Positions 1 to 8,942 of a stretch of DNA of 64,000 nt are shown here, piece after piece (within the stretch, counting starts at the first letter, position 1; every line of letters starts with the position of its first letter). The translations under genes were made by a program, and so were the position numbers. The stretch lies in the NCBI GenBank assembly GCA_020160935.1, contig JAIUPL010000022.1, positions 43,820 through 107,819 of the forward strand. Direction: 5' to 3'. The notes under the pieces were generated by a model. That model was not told the DNA's origin and searched no databases. It saw only the letters and a program-made list of their open reading frames with translations. The stretch comes from Bacteroidota bacterium. GTDB taxonomy: Bacteria; Bacteroidota; Bacteroidia; Chitinophagales; Saprospiraceae.

Positions 1-795
1 ACCCGAACAGGTATGTTGCATCGCGCTACGCACACACGCTCCCTGCCGGAAATGCAACCCTTGCTGGCCGCTACGAACAACTACGCTATCTGGGACGACC
101 ACGACTTTGGCCCCAACGACGCCGACGGCACCTTCATTCACAAGGAAATGGCCTGGGAGGTGTTCCGCGACTTTTGGGGCAACCCGACTTTTGGTCTGCC
201 AGGGCAAAAAGGTTGCACTACTGCGTTCAGTTACAATGATGTCGACGTTTTCATGCTCGACAACCGCTATTACCGTACGCCAGATTACTGCAAAACCTGT
301 CCGGAAAAAACAGCGCTCGGCAAAGAACAACTCGAATGGTTCCTCGAGGCACTGACGACCAGCCGGGCGCCGTTTAAACTGGTGGCTATTGGCGGGCAAC
401 TGCTGACCACCGACGACCACGACGAAACCTATCAACACCTGTACAAAGCCGAACGCGACACCATCCTGGCTCGCATCGAACGCGAAGGGATAAAAGGGGT
501 GGTTTTCCTGACGGGTGACCGACATTTTACAGAACTCAGCGCCTTGAAAAACAAGGCGGGCAACTGGGTGTACGACCTGACCGTATCGGCGCTTACCTCC
601 GGAGCCTTTGTGGATGCTGGCAAAAAAATAAAAAATGACTTTCGGGTGGATGGCACCGTGGTCGATTACCACAGTTATTCTGTTTTGCGATTCAGCGGCC
701 CGCGCAAGGAACGCCAGATGCAAATCAATGTGTACGATTCCAATGGCAAGGAACTCTGGACCAAAACCATAGGCCCCGACGGAAACCTGAAATAA
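1..795 (+). CDS. PhoD-like alkaline phosphatase, C-terminal part
   Basis: The reading frame is open from base 1, so the N-terminus lies outside the window; the first ATG at 13 is probably internal. The visible 264 residues contain the signature IWDDHDFGPNDADGTF of PhoD-family metallophosphoesterases (metal-binding Asp/His) and, about 140 residues later, GDRHFTEL, which carries the last metal-ligand histidine of that fold. Family members are usually exported enzymes that cleave phosphodiesters or phosphomonoesters. The secretion signal cannot be seen here. The gene stops 79 bp before gpsA on the same strand. Family assignment is firm; the substrate is unknown. Confidence 0.85.
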   Translation, partial: TRTGMLHRATHTRSLPEMQPLLAATNNYAIWDDHDFGPNDADGTFIHKEMAWEVFRDFWGNPTFGLPGQKGCTTAFSYNDVDVFMLDNRYYRTPDYCKTCPEKTALGKEQLEWFLEALTTSRAPFKLVAIGGQLLTTDDHDETYQHLYKAERDTILARIEREGIKGVVFLTGDRHFTELSALKNKAGNWVYDLTVSALTSGAFVDAGKKIKNDFRVDGTVVDYHSYSVLRFSGPRKERQMQINVYDSNGKELWTKTIGPDGNLK

Positions 796-873
796 TCGTG
801 GTATTTTGGCCGCCTGGAATATTCGCCCAAAGAGGAATCCGGCAAACGACCAATTTGCCCAAAATTAACAAGA

Positions 874-1923
874 ATGGCATCTCCTAACCAACCAGTAGGC
901 GTACTGGGCTCGGGCAGTTTCGGAACTGCGGTAGCCAACCTGCTGGCATATAACTCGGACGTATTTCTCTTCAGCCGAAAACCTGAAGTAGTCGATGCGA
1001 TCAATGAAACCCGACACCACCTCGGCGTAGAAATATCCGAACGGGTACGGGCTACCAGCGATCTGGCAGAACTGGCTGCCCGTTGTACCCTGATTTTTCC
1101 AATTGTGCCGTCGAACAGTTTTCGTAGCATGATGCAGGCGTTGGCGCCTCACTTGCGCCCCCACCACATCATCATACACGGCACAAAGGGCTTCGACCTG
1201 AAAGACATCGAAGAAAACGACCTGGAAAAACCGGGGCTTGTGCTCACGCGCGCCAACGTGCGCACCATGAGCGAAGTAGTGCGCGAGGAAAGCAGCGTCG
1301 TGCGGGTTGGGTGCCTGTCGGGCCCCAACCTCGCTGCCGAAATCATGGCAGGGCAACCAGCCGCCACCCTTGTAGGCAGCCGATTCCGGGAAGTGATTCA
1401 GGCAGGTCAAACAGCCCTCAACAGTTCGAAATTTCATGTATTTGGCTCGTACGACATCCTCGGCGCCGAACTGGCCGGTGCGCTCAAAAACATCATTGCG
1501 CTGGGATCCGGCGTAATAGGTGGCCTGGGGCTGGGCCGCAATATTCAGGGCCTGCTCATCGCGCGCGGCCTCGCTGAAATGGTTTATTTCGGTAAATCAC
1601 TCGGCGCTACCAGCCACGCTTTTGTAGGGGTGGCCGGCATTGGCGACCTCGTCGCCACCGCCACGAGTACCAACAGCCGCAACTACTCCTTCGGAATGCG
1701 GCTGGCCAAAGGCGAATCCACCGAACACATCCGCGAACACATGCCCGAACTGGCCGAGGGCGTGCGCACCCTGCGCATCGCCCACCAACTGGCCCGCCAG
1801 CACAAACTCCACGTACCCATCACCTCCATGCTCTATGCTGTGGTGTTTGAAAAATACCCCATCGAAAAAGCCCTGGAGTTTTTGATGACCTACCCTTATG
1901 CGATAGACGTAGACTTTCTTTAG
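874..1923 (+). CDS. gpsA: NAD(P)+-dependent glycerol-3-phosphate dehydrogenase
   Basis: Cytosolic enzyme that reduces dihydroxyacetone phosphate to sn-glycerol 3-phosphate, the backbone precursor of phospholipids. The 349-residue protein has the N-terminal Rossmann motif GSGSFG (residues 12-17), the GTKGF loop with Lys105, the substrate-binding GALKNI segment with the catalytic Lys205, and GIGDL with Asp258 followed by the NSRN loop; length matches the family. The ATG at 874 puts the Rossmann strand seven residues in, as expected. The TAG stop runs directly into a GTGAGAG-type tandem array, a pattern repeated at other genes in this window. Confidence 0.95.
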   Translation: MASPNQPVGVLGSGSFGTAVANLLAYNSDVFLFSRKPEVVDAINETRHHLGVEISERVRATSDLAELAARCTLIFPIVPSNSFRSMMQALAPHLRPHHIIIHGTKGFDLKDIEENDLEKPGLVLTRANVRTMSEVVREESSVVRVGCLSGPNLAAEIMAGQPAATLVGSRFREVIQAGQTALNSSKFHVFGSYDILGAELAGALKNIIALGSGVIGGLGLGRNIQGLLIARGLAEMVYFGKSLGATSHAFVGVAGIGDLVATATSTNSRNYSFGMRLAKGESTEHIREHMPELAEGVRTLRIAHQLARQHKLHVPITSMLYAVVFEKYPIEKALEFLMTYPYAIDVDFL

Positions 1924-2010
1924 AGGTGAGAGGTGAGAGAGTGAGAGAGTGAGAGAGTGAGAGATGTGAGAGTGTGAGACGGTGAGAAATGTGAGAGATA
2001 TGAGAAGGGA
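1921..2010 (+). repeat. GTGAGAG short tandem repeat array at the gpsA stop codon
   Basis: About ten imperfect 7-9-bp units of the type GTGAGAGA begin at the gpsA stop codon. The same unit family, in either orientation, occurs at 10750-10962, 31241-31284, 38609-38657 and, as CTCTCACG, at 50829-50935. No reverse-complement partner array is seen before the next gene. No ORF covering it is credible. Confidence 0.85.
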
Positions 2011-2022
2011 GCCATCACGGTA

Positions 2023-2180
2023 TAGCCCTGAAAGGGCGTCTGCAGTAGCACAGGGCAACGCCCTGTGAATAAAAAACACATAAGTATAGCCCTGAAAGGG
2101 CGTCTGCAATAGTACAGGGCAACGCCCTGTGAATAAAAAATGTGAATAAAACACCACGCGCGTCGGCAACGCCCTGTGGC
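2023..2180. repeat. Twin-hairpin interspersed repeat, two copies plus a partial third
   Basis: Copies start at 2023 and 2087 (64-bp period). Each has a small hairpin GCCCTGAAAGGGC, a linker of about 12 bases, a second hairpin CACAGGGCAACGCCCTGTG (8-bp stem, AAC loop; the second copy has T for the first C), then an A-rich tail. A third, partial copy keeps only GGCAACGCCCTGTGG at 2165-2179. The unit recurs in inverse orientation at 46267-46312 and 50785-50828 and, degenerate, near 26221-26308. ORFs across these stretches are translations of the repeat and not genes. Confidence 0.85.
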
Positions 2181-2215
2181 GAAGGCATTCGCCCACCATA
2201 CCATCCCCACATTTT

Positions 2216-2243
2216 TTTGTATTCCCACATTGCAATACATTTG
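2216..2243 (+). promoter_or_regulatory. Bacteroidota-type promoter for the WD40/TPR gene
   Basis: TTTG at 2216-2219 and TACATTTG at 2236-2243 fit the -33 TTTG / -7 TAnnTTTG consensus with a 16-base spacer. Transcription starting just downstream would leave a leader of about 80 bases before the ATG at 2334, which supports that start over the ATG at 2256. Confidence 0.5.
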
Positions 2244-2333
2244 TAAGTCAATGAGTTGTATTCGTATATGCCGGATGCAGGCAAAGCGTCTGTTTCTCAG
2301 CATATACCCATCATGTTCTTACGCCACAGTTAC

Positions 2334-5300
2334 ATGCGTTATCTCGTACTATCCATCTTTGTACTAACCACTCTGGCGCTTTCCGCGCAACGCTCCGATA
2401 CAGAGCGCAGGCATTACCGCCCGAGCCGCAGTTTTCTGGAAAATTCTGATGAAAACTGCTACGAAGCCACGCGGAAAGAAGCCGACCGTGCTTTCGCGCA
2501 GCGTTGTTGGGAGGATGCAAGCCTCTTGTACCGCGCTGCCAAAAACTGCGCAGATGCCGACCAAAAACGCCGACAGGAAATGAGCGACCGCCTTGAAGCC
2601 TGCCGTGCGGCTGCAGAACAGGAAATCATCAATCGGGAACGCCATGCCATCGCTGCCAACCGGGCCGACGACTCGCGCGAACTGCTACGACATGCCGACC
2701 GCTCGCTGGCTTATCGAATGGCGGATTTTGCCAATTCATACATAGCGCCGCCGGGAGAAGACAACCCCGACTGCCAGCAGGCTATGTTCGACGCCTGGTA
2801 TGCGTCGCCGGGCGCCATTGGTGCGCCACAGGCCCCAGGTATCCAGGCGCCATTTTGTTACCAACTGGGCGACAACCTGGGCGGCCAACTCATTGTACAT
2901 TTTGCAGGACAGGGGAAACAGAAAAAAATTTACGCGTTTTCTGCCCAGGAGCACAAGTTGTACCACTGGGACGCCAATACCCTCGAACAGGGTGCTACCG
3001 CTCCGATTGACCCCTCTATCACCGGTTTTGAAGTGGCGCCTGATGGCAACACTTTTTTACTGTATTCGGATAAATTGCTGATTTTCTGGCGGAAAGGGCG
3101 TGAAGCCTACCGATTGAACGTAGCGCGCCTGCACAACTTCTGTTTCAGCGAACGGGGTGATGAATTTTTCCTGCTGGACACCATTGAAAAGAAAATAGAC
3201 GTGCTCACTCTCAAGGAAGTGTACCAGAGTGTGAACAACGCTAAAATGCAAAAACAACGGAAACTGGAAGAAACCCTTCAGCCGCCCACATTTAGGCCCT
3301 GGGTGACGGGAGTAGGGCCTGGAGTACTAAATTTGGCTGTGTACAAAGGCAATATGTGGCTGGGTTATGCCGACAGCCTCGTGGTATTGCAAAAAATACC
3401 AGGTGGGCAGGGCTGGAAATTGGCGAGAAACATACCGCTCCCGTTTAAGGATCAAAATATTTCAGCAAGCGGCAATGTCATGCAATTGTATCCTGAGGAT
3501 GAAATGATGTTGGCATGCGAAGGCAAAACATCTTATGTTTTGCACCTGCCGGAAGACAGCAATGAACAGCCCAAACCGATAGCGCTCAACGGTTACTTAC
3601 TGGCTTCACAACCCGGTAAACAAGTGGCTACCTTGCAATCGGAATACAATGGGGAAAGTGGTAACATCCTTGTGTACAATGCATTGGGCGAAGTGCTTGC
3701 TCTGACATCTGTTCCCGATCTTGAATATTACAACCTCCTGTCCGGCGCCTTCGACCCTGACGGTCAGTGGCTGGTACTGCCTTCCATCAGTGGTGTGTTG
3801 CATTGCTGGCGACTGCAAGACCATGGGCAGAATATTTTTTACAAATTTTCTTCAGATGCAGAACTCGTTACCGACATCAGCCCCGACGGGCACTGCTATG
3901 CCTCCTATGCGGCGCATCAAATCAGCATTTGTGATGGCCGCCAGCCGGGCACTGCAACGAATAAATTGCGCGTAAACGACTCGTTTTCTACCTTCGATTT
4001 CTTTTCCGACCGGCTGGCCAACCACTGGATAGCAACACCGTGGCGTGGCGATTCGATGTTGGTATGGAACTGGGAGAAAAACAAAAAATGGTGGCTGCCG
4101 CTGCCCTTGCTTCCTCAATTCCCCGTCGCGTTTACATCCGACGAACGATACCTCGCAGCGGCATATTCCGATGGACAAATCCGTGTGTACGACCTGTCGA
4201 ACGGGCAGGTAGCATCTACCCGATCGTATTCGGGTGAAATAGTGGAAATGAAATTTTTGCCGGTTTCCAATGAATTGATCCTCTTGCAGCAAAGCAAGTC
4301 CAACTACGACTACACTACCAAAACCCTGCTGCGCATCATCCATCCCTTCAAAAATGAGTACAAGCAGCGCACTATGCGCCTGCATGAATACAATATTTAC
4401 CTGCTGGATGTGTCTTCGCAAGGCGATCTGCTGGCGGTATCGGATGGGCAGGACATCCGTATTTTTCATACCGATGACCTGACCGATGAAGTGGTGCAAA
4501 TTGTTCCAACTGGGGAAGGTTCTGTGCAAGGCACGAGCGCCTCGGTGCTGGCCATCCGTTTTTCTCCCGACGGGCGTTCGCTGATGACTACTTACAGCGA
4601 CCACAGCACGGTGTCGTGGAGTACCGAAACGGGCCTGCCCAATTTCAAACTGCAACTACCGGCCCAAGCCAATGAAATGTCTTTTTCGCGGATTCGGATG
4701 TTGCCTGAAGATAATCTCTTGTGCCTGATGTCGCCTGGTGAGGCCATTTTGATTCGCTCGCTTGACCCCGCAGCCATTCGGGCGGCCGTGCAGCCCCCCA
4801 ACTACAGCCTGATTGCTTTCACCCCCGATCAGATACGGAAATACAGCCTCGATCAGGCGCTCAACTATGAAGGGAATTTTGAACGATTGGCTAATTCGAA
4901 GGATATTCCGCTCATCAAATCCTTTTTCAGTTATTACTACCAGCAAGCCCGATTGAGCAGCAATATCGATCAGGTGAGTGAATACTGCGACCGCGCATTT
5001 GTGCTGTATTCACAGCTCGAACCGGATACCCGCAGTGAACTAAGGCCAACCATGCTGGCTATGTATAGCAATTTTATCTGGAAATGGCTGCTGCGCGATC
5101 ACCCCGAAAAGGCCGAACAGGTACTGCAATTTGTAAACAAACAATTCGGAAAACCTTTCGAAGTAACCCTGTCAGAAGCGCATGTCGCATTGGTAAAAGG
5201 TGGGCCTGACGACCTGCGCCGCGCTGTCAGGTTGTATGCCGACTGGATTATCAGAATGACCACCGAACTGGTACCGGAAGTATATGTAGATCCTTCTCTG

Positions 5301-6812
5301 AATAACATTTTTGAAGATTTCGTTCAACTGGCAGAGTTTGAACTCATTGGCGAGACCCAGATCAATTGCCTGTGCGGTATGTTCGATGCCTGGGATAATT
5401 TTGTACTGTGCTCCCAACAAGCCAGGGACGTACAAGCGGCGCCATTCGACCAGGAAACGCGCCTTCGCTGGAATATTTACAAAAAAATACACCTGAGCAA
5501 CCAGAACAAACCGTTTGCCGTGATGCTCAAACTACAGGAAGATGCCCGGGCGGATGCGCTACAACTGGCCAAAATGAAACCGACAATCGGAAGGGGACAA
5601 CTCGAAATATTATCTAATATGATCGCTGAAACGTACCTCAGTTGGGCGCGTTTCGAGCAAAGCAGCGACAAAGGAATAGAATTGTGCCGAAAGGGAATCA
5701 GGGTGCTCGAAGAAATAGGGCCATTTACCCAGCGAAAAGAACAAACCAGACTCGAAACCCTCGCACGGCTGTATTCCGACCTGGCATCCAACCTTTTTGA
5801 ACGCGAACAATACGAGGCGAGTCTCGAAAACTGCAAAAAAGCGTATGAGGTCAGCGAGAAAATGTGGGCGGCCGTCACCGATACCATTTACTTAGGCTCC
5901 TATTCTTACCTTATTCTCACCCCTCAGTTGATTACGCTTGGCAATGCCTCTCTCATGCTGGGCGATTTCGTTACGGCTCGCAATGCATTTGAAGAAGCGG
6001 CCAGTATTGGCAGCAATAGTTACAATTCCTATTTGCTCGCGCATGTTGATCTGATGGAAGGCAAGGAAATCGATGCATTTCTGAACTATGGCGGTATTCA
6101 AAATACGGAAGAACTGGGCAATGCACTGTTTGATTTGCAGCGTTTATCCGAGCATTTTCCGGCACGCAAAGACTCCATTCTTGCCTTTATGCCTCGCCTA
6201 AAAAATGCCTGGCTTGCCAACCACACCCGTTCAAGTGCGCTGGAAGTAGATTACCGTTTTGCCACCCTTCTGGCACATCATTCCTTTTCTACAGAGCACT
6301 ATGCACAAGCATTGGAGTGGAATATGCGCGCTATGGAATCCGTGGAACAATTGATCCGAAACAAAAATACTACCTTCCCCTGGGGCCAGTCCTGGGTAGA
6401 AACGGCTCAGAATCAGTCTTTTTACTTGTTATTCAACTCCTTAAAAGATACTTCTCTGCTCACCAAAGCCATAGAAATGGCCCAGAAAACGGAAGAGAAA
6501 TCCCGGCAGCCTTCCGATGGCTACGACTATCCGCTTTCCGAATACGTCCAGACCAACCTGGCACATGCCTACCTGCTCCGCAATCGGCCTGGCGACCGGG
6601 AAAAAGCAATAGAAACCTATCGCAAATTTGTGGAATCCGAGAATGCCCCGCTGAATGGATACTGGGAAACACTGGAAAAAGATTTCAGGGACCTGCACAA
6701 CGCAGGTATTCAATGGCCCGATCTGAAAAACGTGATCAAAACCATTCTGCCGTCTTATGTACCGCTGTCGGATGTGGATTGGCGGGGAATAGGGGTAATG
6801 GATGCCGACTAG
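2334..6812 (+). CDS. Large secreted WD40-repeat / TPR protein
   Basis: About 1492 residues. The chosen start (2334) gives a clean signal peptide, MRYLVLSIFVLTTLALSAQ; the longer ORF from 2256 would bury it. After the signal comes a charged helical segment of about 100 residues with features of a TPR-like N-terminus. Beta-propeller repeats with FSPDG and DVSSQGDLLAVSDG-type strands fill roughly residues 180-860. A helical TPR-rich part follows to the C-terminus. There are no catalytic motifs and no T9SS tail, so a periplasmic or surface scaffold role is inferred only. It stands alone between repeat-rich gaps and converges on the MFS gene. Confidence 0.75.
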   Translation: MRYLVLSIFVLTTLALSAQRSDTERRHYRPSRSFLENSDENCYEATRKEADRAFAQRCWEDASLLYRAAKNCADADQKRRQEMSDRLEACRAAAEQEIINRERHAIAANRADDSRELLRHADRSLAYRMADFANSYIAPPGEDNPDCQQAMFDAWYASPGAIGAPQAPGIQAPFCYQLGDNLGGQLIVHFAGQGKQKKIYAFSAQEHKLYHWDANTLEQGATAPIDPSITGFEVAPDGNTFLLYSDKLLIFWRKGREAYRLNVARLHNFCFSERGDEFFLLDTIEKKIDVLTLKEVYQSVNNAKMQKQRKLEETLQPPTFRPWVTGVGPGVLNLAVYKGNMWLGYADSLVVLQKIPGGQGWKLARNIPLPFKDQNISASGNVMQLYPEDEMMLACEGKTSYVLHLPEDSNEQPKPIALNGYLLASQPGKQVATLQSEYNGESGNILVYNALGEVLALTSVPDLEYYNLLSGAFDPDGQWLVLPSISGVLHCWRLQDHGQNIFYKFSSDAELVTDISPDGHCYASYAAHQISICDGRQPGTATNKLRVNDSFSTFDFFSDRLANHWIATPWRGDSMLVWNWEKNKKWWLPLPLLPQFPVAFTSDERYLAAAYSDGQIRVYDLSNGQVASTRSYSGEIVEMKFLPVSNELILLQQSKSNYDYTTKTLLRIIHPFKNEYKQRTMRLHEYNIYLLDVSSQGDLLAVSDGQDIRIFHTDDLTDEVVQIVPTGEGSVQGTSASVLAIRFSPDGRSLMTTYSDHSTVSWSTETGLPNFKLQLPAQANEMSFSRIRMLPEDNLLCLMSPGEAILIRSLDPAAIRAAVQPPNYSLIAFTPDQIRKYSLDQALNYEGNFERLANSKDIPLIKSFFSYYYQQARLSSNIDQVSEYCDRAFVLYSQLEPDTRSELRPTMLAMYSNFIWKWLLRDHPEKAEQVLQFVNKQFGKPFEVTLSEAHVALVKGGPDDLRRAVRLYADWIIRMTTELVPEVYVDPSLNNIFEDFVQLAEFELIGETQINCLCGMFDAWDNFVLCSQQARDVQAAPFDQETRLRWNIYKKIHLSNQNKPFAVMLKLQEDARADALQLAKMKPTIGRGQLEILSNMIAETYLSWARFEQSSDKGIELCRKGIRVLEEIGPFTQRKEQTRLETLARLYSDLASNLFEREQYEASLENCKKAYEVSEKMWAAVTDTIYLGSYSYLILTPQLITLGNASLMLGDFVTARNAFEEAASIGSNSYNSYLLAHVDLMEGKEIDAFLNYGGIQNTEELGNALFDLQRLSEHFPARKDSILAFMPRLKNAWLANHTRSSALEVDYRFATLLAHHSFSTEHYAQALEWNMRAMESVEQLIRNKNTTFPWGQSWVETAQNQSFYLLFNSLKDTSLLTKAIEMAQKTEEKSRQPSDGYDYPLSEYVQTNLAHAYLLRNRPGDREKAIETYRKFVESENAPLNGYWETLEKDFRDLHNAGIQWPDLKNVIKTILPSYVPLSDVDWRGIGVMDAD

Positions 6813-6814
6813 GA

Positions 6815-7033
6815 AACACGGATTGCGCGGATTGAAATACGGATTTTCACAGATTGGGAAACACGGATTGCACGGATTTAAGACGGATATTCACAGATGG
6901 CGTTCCCAATAACGAGAGAGGCGATGACCATCATGTCATCGCCTCTCTCATTATTACAGTCTGTCACTATCAACAAACCAAATCTGTGAAAATCCGTCTT
7001 ACATCCGCGCAATCCGTGTTTCAATCCGTGTTT
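6815..7033. repeat. Inverted repeat of CACGGATT-type units between convergent genes
   Basis: The left part (to about 6899) has several copies of a CACGGATTG / ACGGATTTTCACAGATT motif. The right part (6977-7033) carries the reverse complement, giving arms of roughly 40 bases with few mismatches. A perfect 15-bp terminator-like hairpin sits between them. The gap separates the stops of two convergent genes, so part of it probably ends both transcripts. Confidence 0.8.
6914..6949. terminator. Perfect 15-bp hairpin, probably a bidirectional terminator
   Basis: GAGAGAGGCGATGAC (6914-6928) pairs perfectly with 6935-6949 around a six-base loop. It lies midway between the convergent stop codons at 6812 and 7034. 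There is no long T-run on either side, so terminator function is inferred from position and stem strength. Confidence 0.6.
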
Positions 7034-8248
7034 TTATGCTGTCGCGTGCGTTTTCCCTCTCATATAAAACCACAACAATCCGAACGCCACGATCAGAATG
7101 AGCGGGAAGGTGAGCAGGTGCTGCAGCGTTTCCTGTCCGGCTACCAGATCGGCAGCATCGCCGGTAAGGCCTTGCGCCTGTGCTGTCATACGCGATTTGT
7201 CGAGCCAGCCACCTACAATAGGCTGCGCAATGGCCGTAGCAAACATACCTGCGCCACCCATCAGCGACATGCCCAGGGCGCCTGATTTGGGAATGTATTC
7301 ACCGGTAAAGCCCAACATCGTAGGCCAGAAATAACAAACGCCGATGGCAAACAAAATAGCCGAAACATACACCATACTGCCTGTCGCGGTGCTCATCAGG
7401 TAGATACCGATGGCGGCAATGATGGAGCCGCCCCACAGTACACCCGTCGGGTTGAGGCGGTGGATGATCGGGCCGGCAAAATAGCGGCCTACGGCCATCA
7501 GGCCCGTTACCATGGCCAGAATCAGCATCGGCTGCGCACCGCCCGCTTTAGCCAGCAGGCGCTCTACCCATTGCTGGGTGCTGAGTTCAGTATTGGCGGT
7601 GAGTACCATGCAGAAAATCATAAACAGGTACAAAGGTGAAAAAATACCCGCCAGGTTCTGACTCAAAGGCGCCTGTCCGGAAGATTCGCGGTCGGGGAAA
7701 CTTTGCCCCCAGAACAAATAGGCATAAATAGCCGTCGGAATCAGCATAATAGCAATCTGTGCCTGCCAACCCATGCCTGCATTCGACATAAACTGCGAAA
7801 TCAGTGAGCCCAGGAAAATACCGCCCGGAAACCATACGTGAAATTTGTTCAGCATGGTGGTCCGGTTTTCCTTGAACATGTTGGAAATCATCGGATTGCA
7901 GGCGGCTTCCACCGTTCCGTTGCCGAAGCCCACAAAGAAATTGGACAACAACAGCAGTCCGAAGCCATTGGCGCCCAGGGTCATTACAATACCCAGCACG
8001 TGCGATGCCAGGGCAATGTACATCATGCGTTTGGGGCCGAATTCATTGTAGAGCCAGCCGCCCACCATGGTGGCAATCGGGAAGCCCAGAATGGCCATTT
8101 GGTTGATATAACCCAACTGGGTGTCGCTGAGGCCGAATTTCCGGGACAATTCTCCCAAAATGCCCGCCCGAATGGCGAAAGCAAAGGCAGTGGTAATCAG
8201 GGCAAAACAACTGGCCGTAAACAGCCTGGAAGTGTTGATGTTGCTCAT
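7034..8248 (-). CDS. MFS permease, FucP-like sugar transporter type
   Basis: A 404-residue membrane protein with about twelve hydrophobic segments, the usual MFS size. A long stretch around residues 110-155 (GFGNGTVEAACNPMISNMF, then LNKFHVWFPGGIFLGSL) resembles the fucose/glucose/galactose-type proton symporters of Bacteroidota. An MFS loop motif (GGWLYNEFGPKRMM) lies between TM2 and TM3. It should sit in the inner membrane and import a small sugar-like solute, but no sugar-catabolic gene adjoins it, so the substrate is open. A canonical promoter lies about 42 bases upstream. Confidence 0.85.
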   Translation of the reverse strand: MSNINTSRLFTASCFALITTAFAFAIRAGILGELSRKFGLSDTQLGYINQMAILGFPIATMVGGWLYNEFGPKRMMYIALASHVLGIVMTLGANGFGLLLLSNFFVGFGNGTVEAACNPMISNMFKENRTTMLNKFHVWFPGGIFLGSLISQFMSNAGMGWQAQIAIMLIPTAIYAYLFWGQSFPDRESSGQAPLSQNLAGIFSPLYLFMIFCMVLTANTELSTQQWVERLLAKAGGAQPMLILAMVTGLMAVGRYFAGPIIHRLNPTGVLWGGSIIAAIGIYLMSTATGSMVYVSAILFAIGVCYFWPTMLGFTGEYIPKSGALGMSLMGGAGMFATAIAQPIVGGWLDKSRMTAQAQGLTGDAADLVAGQETLQHLLTFPLILIVAFGLLWFYMRGKTHATA

Positions 8249-8289
8249 GCAAGTATCAGGTGTGTTTCGTGATTGAAATTTAGAACGGC

Positions 8290-8323
8290 CAAATGTAGAA
8301 ATGTCAGAATTGTTTTCTGCAAA
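8290..8323 (-). promoter_or_regulatory. Promoter of the MFS gene
   Basis: On the minus strand, TTTG (complement 8320-8323) is followed after 22 bases by TACATTTG (complement 8290-8297), a full match to the Bacteroidota -7 element. The MFS ATG is about 40 bases downstream. Confidence 0.55.
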
Positions 8324-8394
8324 ATCTTTTAAAGGCTTTTTATTTTTTTGTAAAAAACTGCAAATCCGGAGTGGGTAACGCGATCAATAACAAA

Positions 8395-8507
8395 GGCGAA
8401 CTCTACGCTTTGTGTCCCTTGTGAAACCTTGGTGTCCCTCGTGGTAAAAAATTTTAACCACCAAGTTCGCAAAGGTTTCACAAGGGACACAAAGCGTAGA
8501 GTTCGCC
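8395..8507. repeat. 36-bp perfect inverted repeat with AGGACACAAAG-type arms
   Basis: Arms at 8395-8430 and 8472-8507 are perfect reverse complements. They include ACTCTACG (8400-8407) and CGTAGAGT (8495-8502), the octamer also found in the cores of the arrays near 10.8, 11.6, 31.2 and 47.3 kb. The spacer carries a second, imperfect inverted repeat (GTGGT ... ACCAC). It lies between the tRNA-Leu terminator and the MFS promoter, so neighbouring transcription is tandem and not convergent. ORFs here are artefacts. Confidence 0.85.
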
Positions 8508-8557
8508 ATTTTTTCAAAGAGATAAATTGGAAAGGGACTGAAACCTTCGTTTCGGAC

Positions 8558-8596
8558 AAAAAAAAGCCCGAATTTTTCACAAGGAAAAATCCGGGC
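8558..8596 (-). terminator. Rho-independent terminator of tRNA-Leu
   Basis: On the minus strand an imperfect GC/T-rich stem (GCCCGGATTTTTC paired with GAAAAATTCGGGC) is followed by eight T residues. It begins 14 bases after the tRNA 3' end, which fits termination of the tRNA transcript. Confidence 0.8.
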
Positions 8597-8609
8597 AAAA
8601 GTGTTTCTG

Positions 8610-8693
8610 TGACCACGACTGGAGTCGAACCAGCACATCCGTAAGGACACCACCCCCTCAAAGTGGCGCGTCTACCAATTCCGCCACGTGGCC
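8610..8693 (-). tRNA. tRNA-Leu (anticodon GAG)
   Basis: The minus strand folds as a class II tRNA of 84 bases. The acceptor GGCCACG pairs with CGTGGTC (one G:T). The D-loop contains GGAATTGGTAGACGCG. The anticodon stem CCACT/GGTGG holds the loop TTGAGGG with anticodon GAG. A short variable arm follows, then the T-arm GCTGG-TTCGACT-CCAGT. The discriminator is A, and CCA is not encoded. A TATCTTTG -7 element lies upstream at complement 8716-8723; no clear -33 box is seen. Confidence 0.95.
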
Positions 8694-8781
8694 ATGCGCT
8701 TTTCAAAAGCGGCGGCAAAGATAAGAGGCTTTGGGGAAAAAAGAAGAAGAGGGAGAAAAAAAGGTTGAATACGTGAGGGAG

Positions 8782-8936
8782 GAGTTATGAGTTATGAGTT
8801 ATGAGTTATGAGTTATGAGTTATGAGTTATGAGTTATGAGTTATGAGTTATGATGCTGTACTCATGGCTTTTTTATTAGAGTAGCCAAAAGCAACGTGAA
8901 AACAACTCATAACTCATAACTCATAACTCATAACTC
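8782..8936. repeat. Inverted GAGTTAT heptamer arrays around a core
   Basis: About ten perfect GAGTTAT heptamers (8782-8852) face four to five ATAACTC heptamers (8903-8936). The roughly 50-base core contains AGAGTAGCCAAAAGCAACGTG, nearly identical to the core of the 29014-29127 element. The right array ends seven bases short of the dnaJ stop codon. Both neighbouring genes are on the minus strand. Confidence 0.9.
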
Positions 8937-8942
8937 CTCCCT

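Noticed and set aside
1920..2303. Minus-strand ORFs over the twin-hairpin repeat
   Set aside because: They translate hairpin repeats (peptides such as TGRCPVLL recur) and have no protein-like features.
8329..8718. ORF over the inverted repeat and tRNA-Leu
   Set aside because: It reads through a tRNA gene, its terminator and a palindrome.
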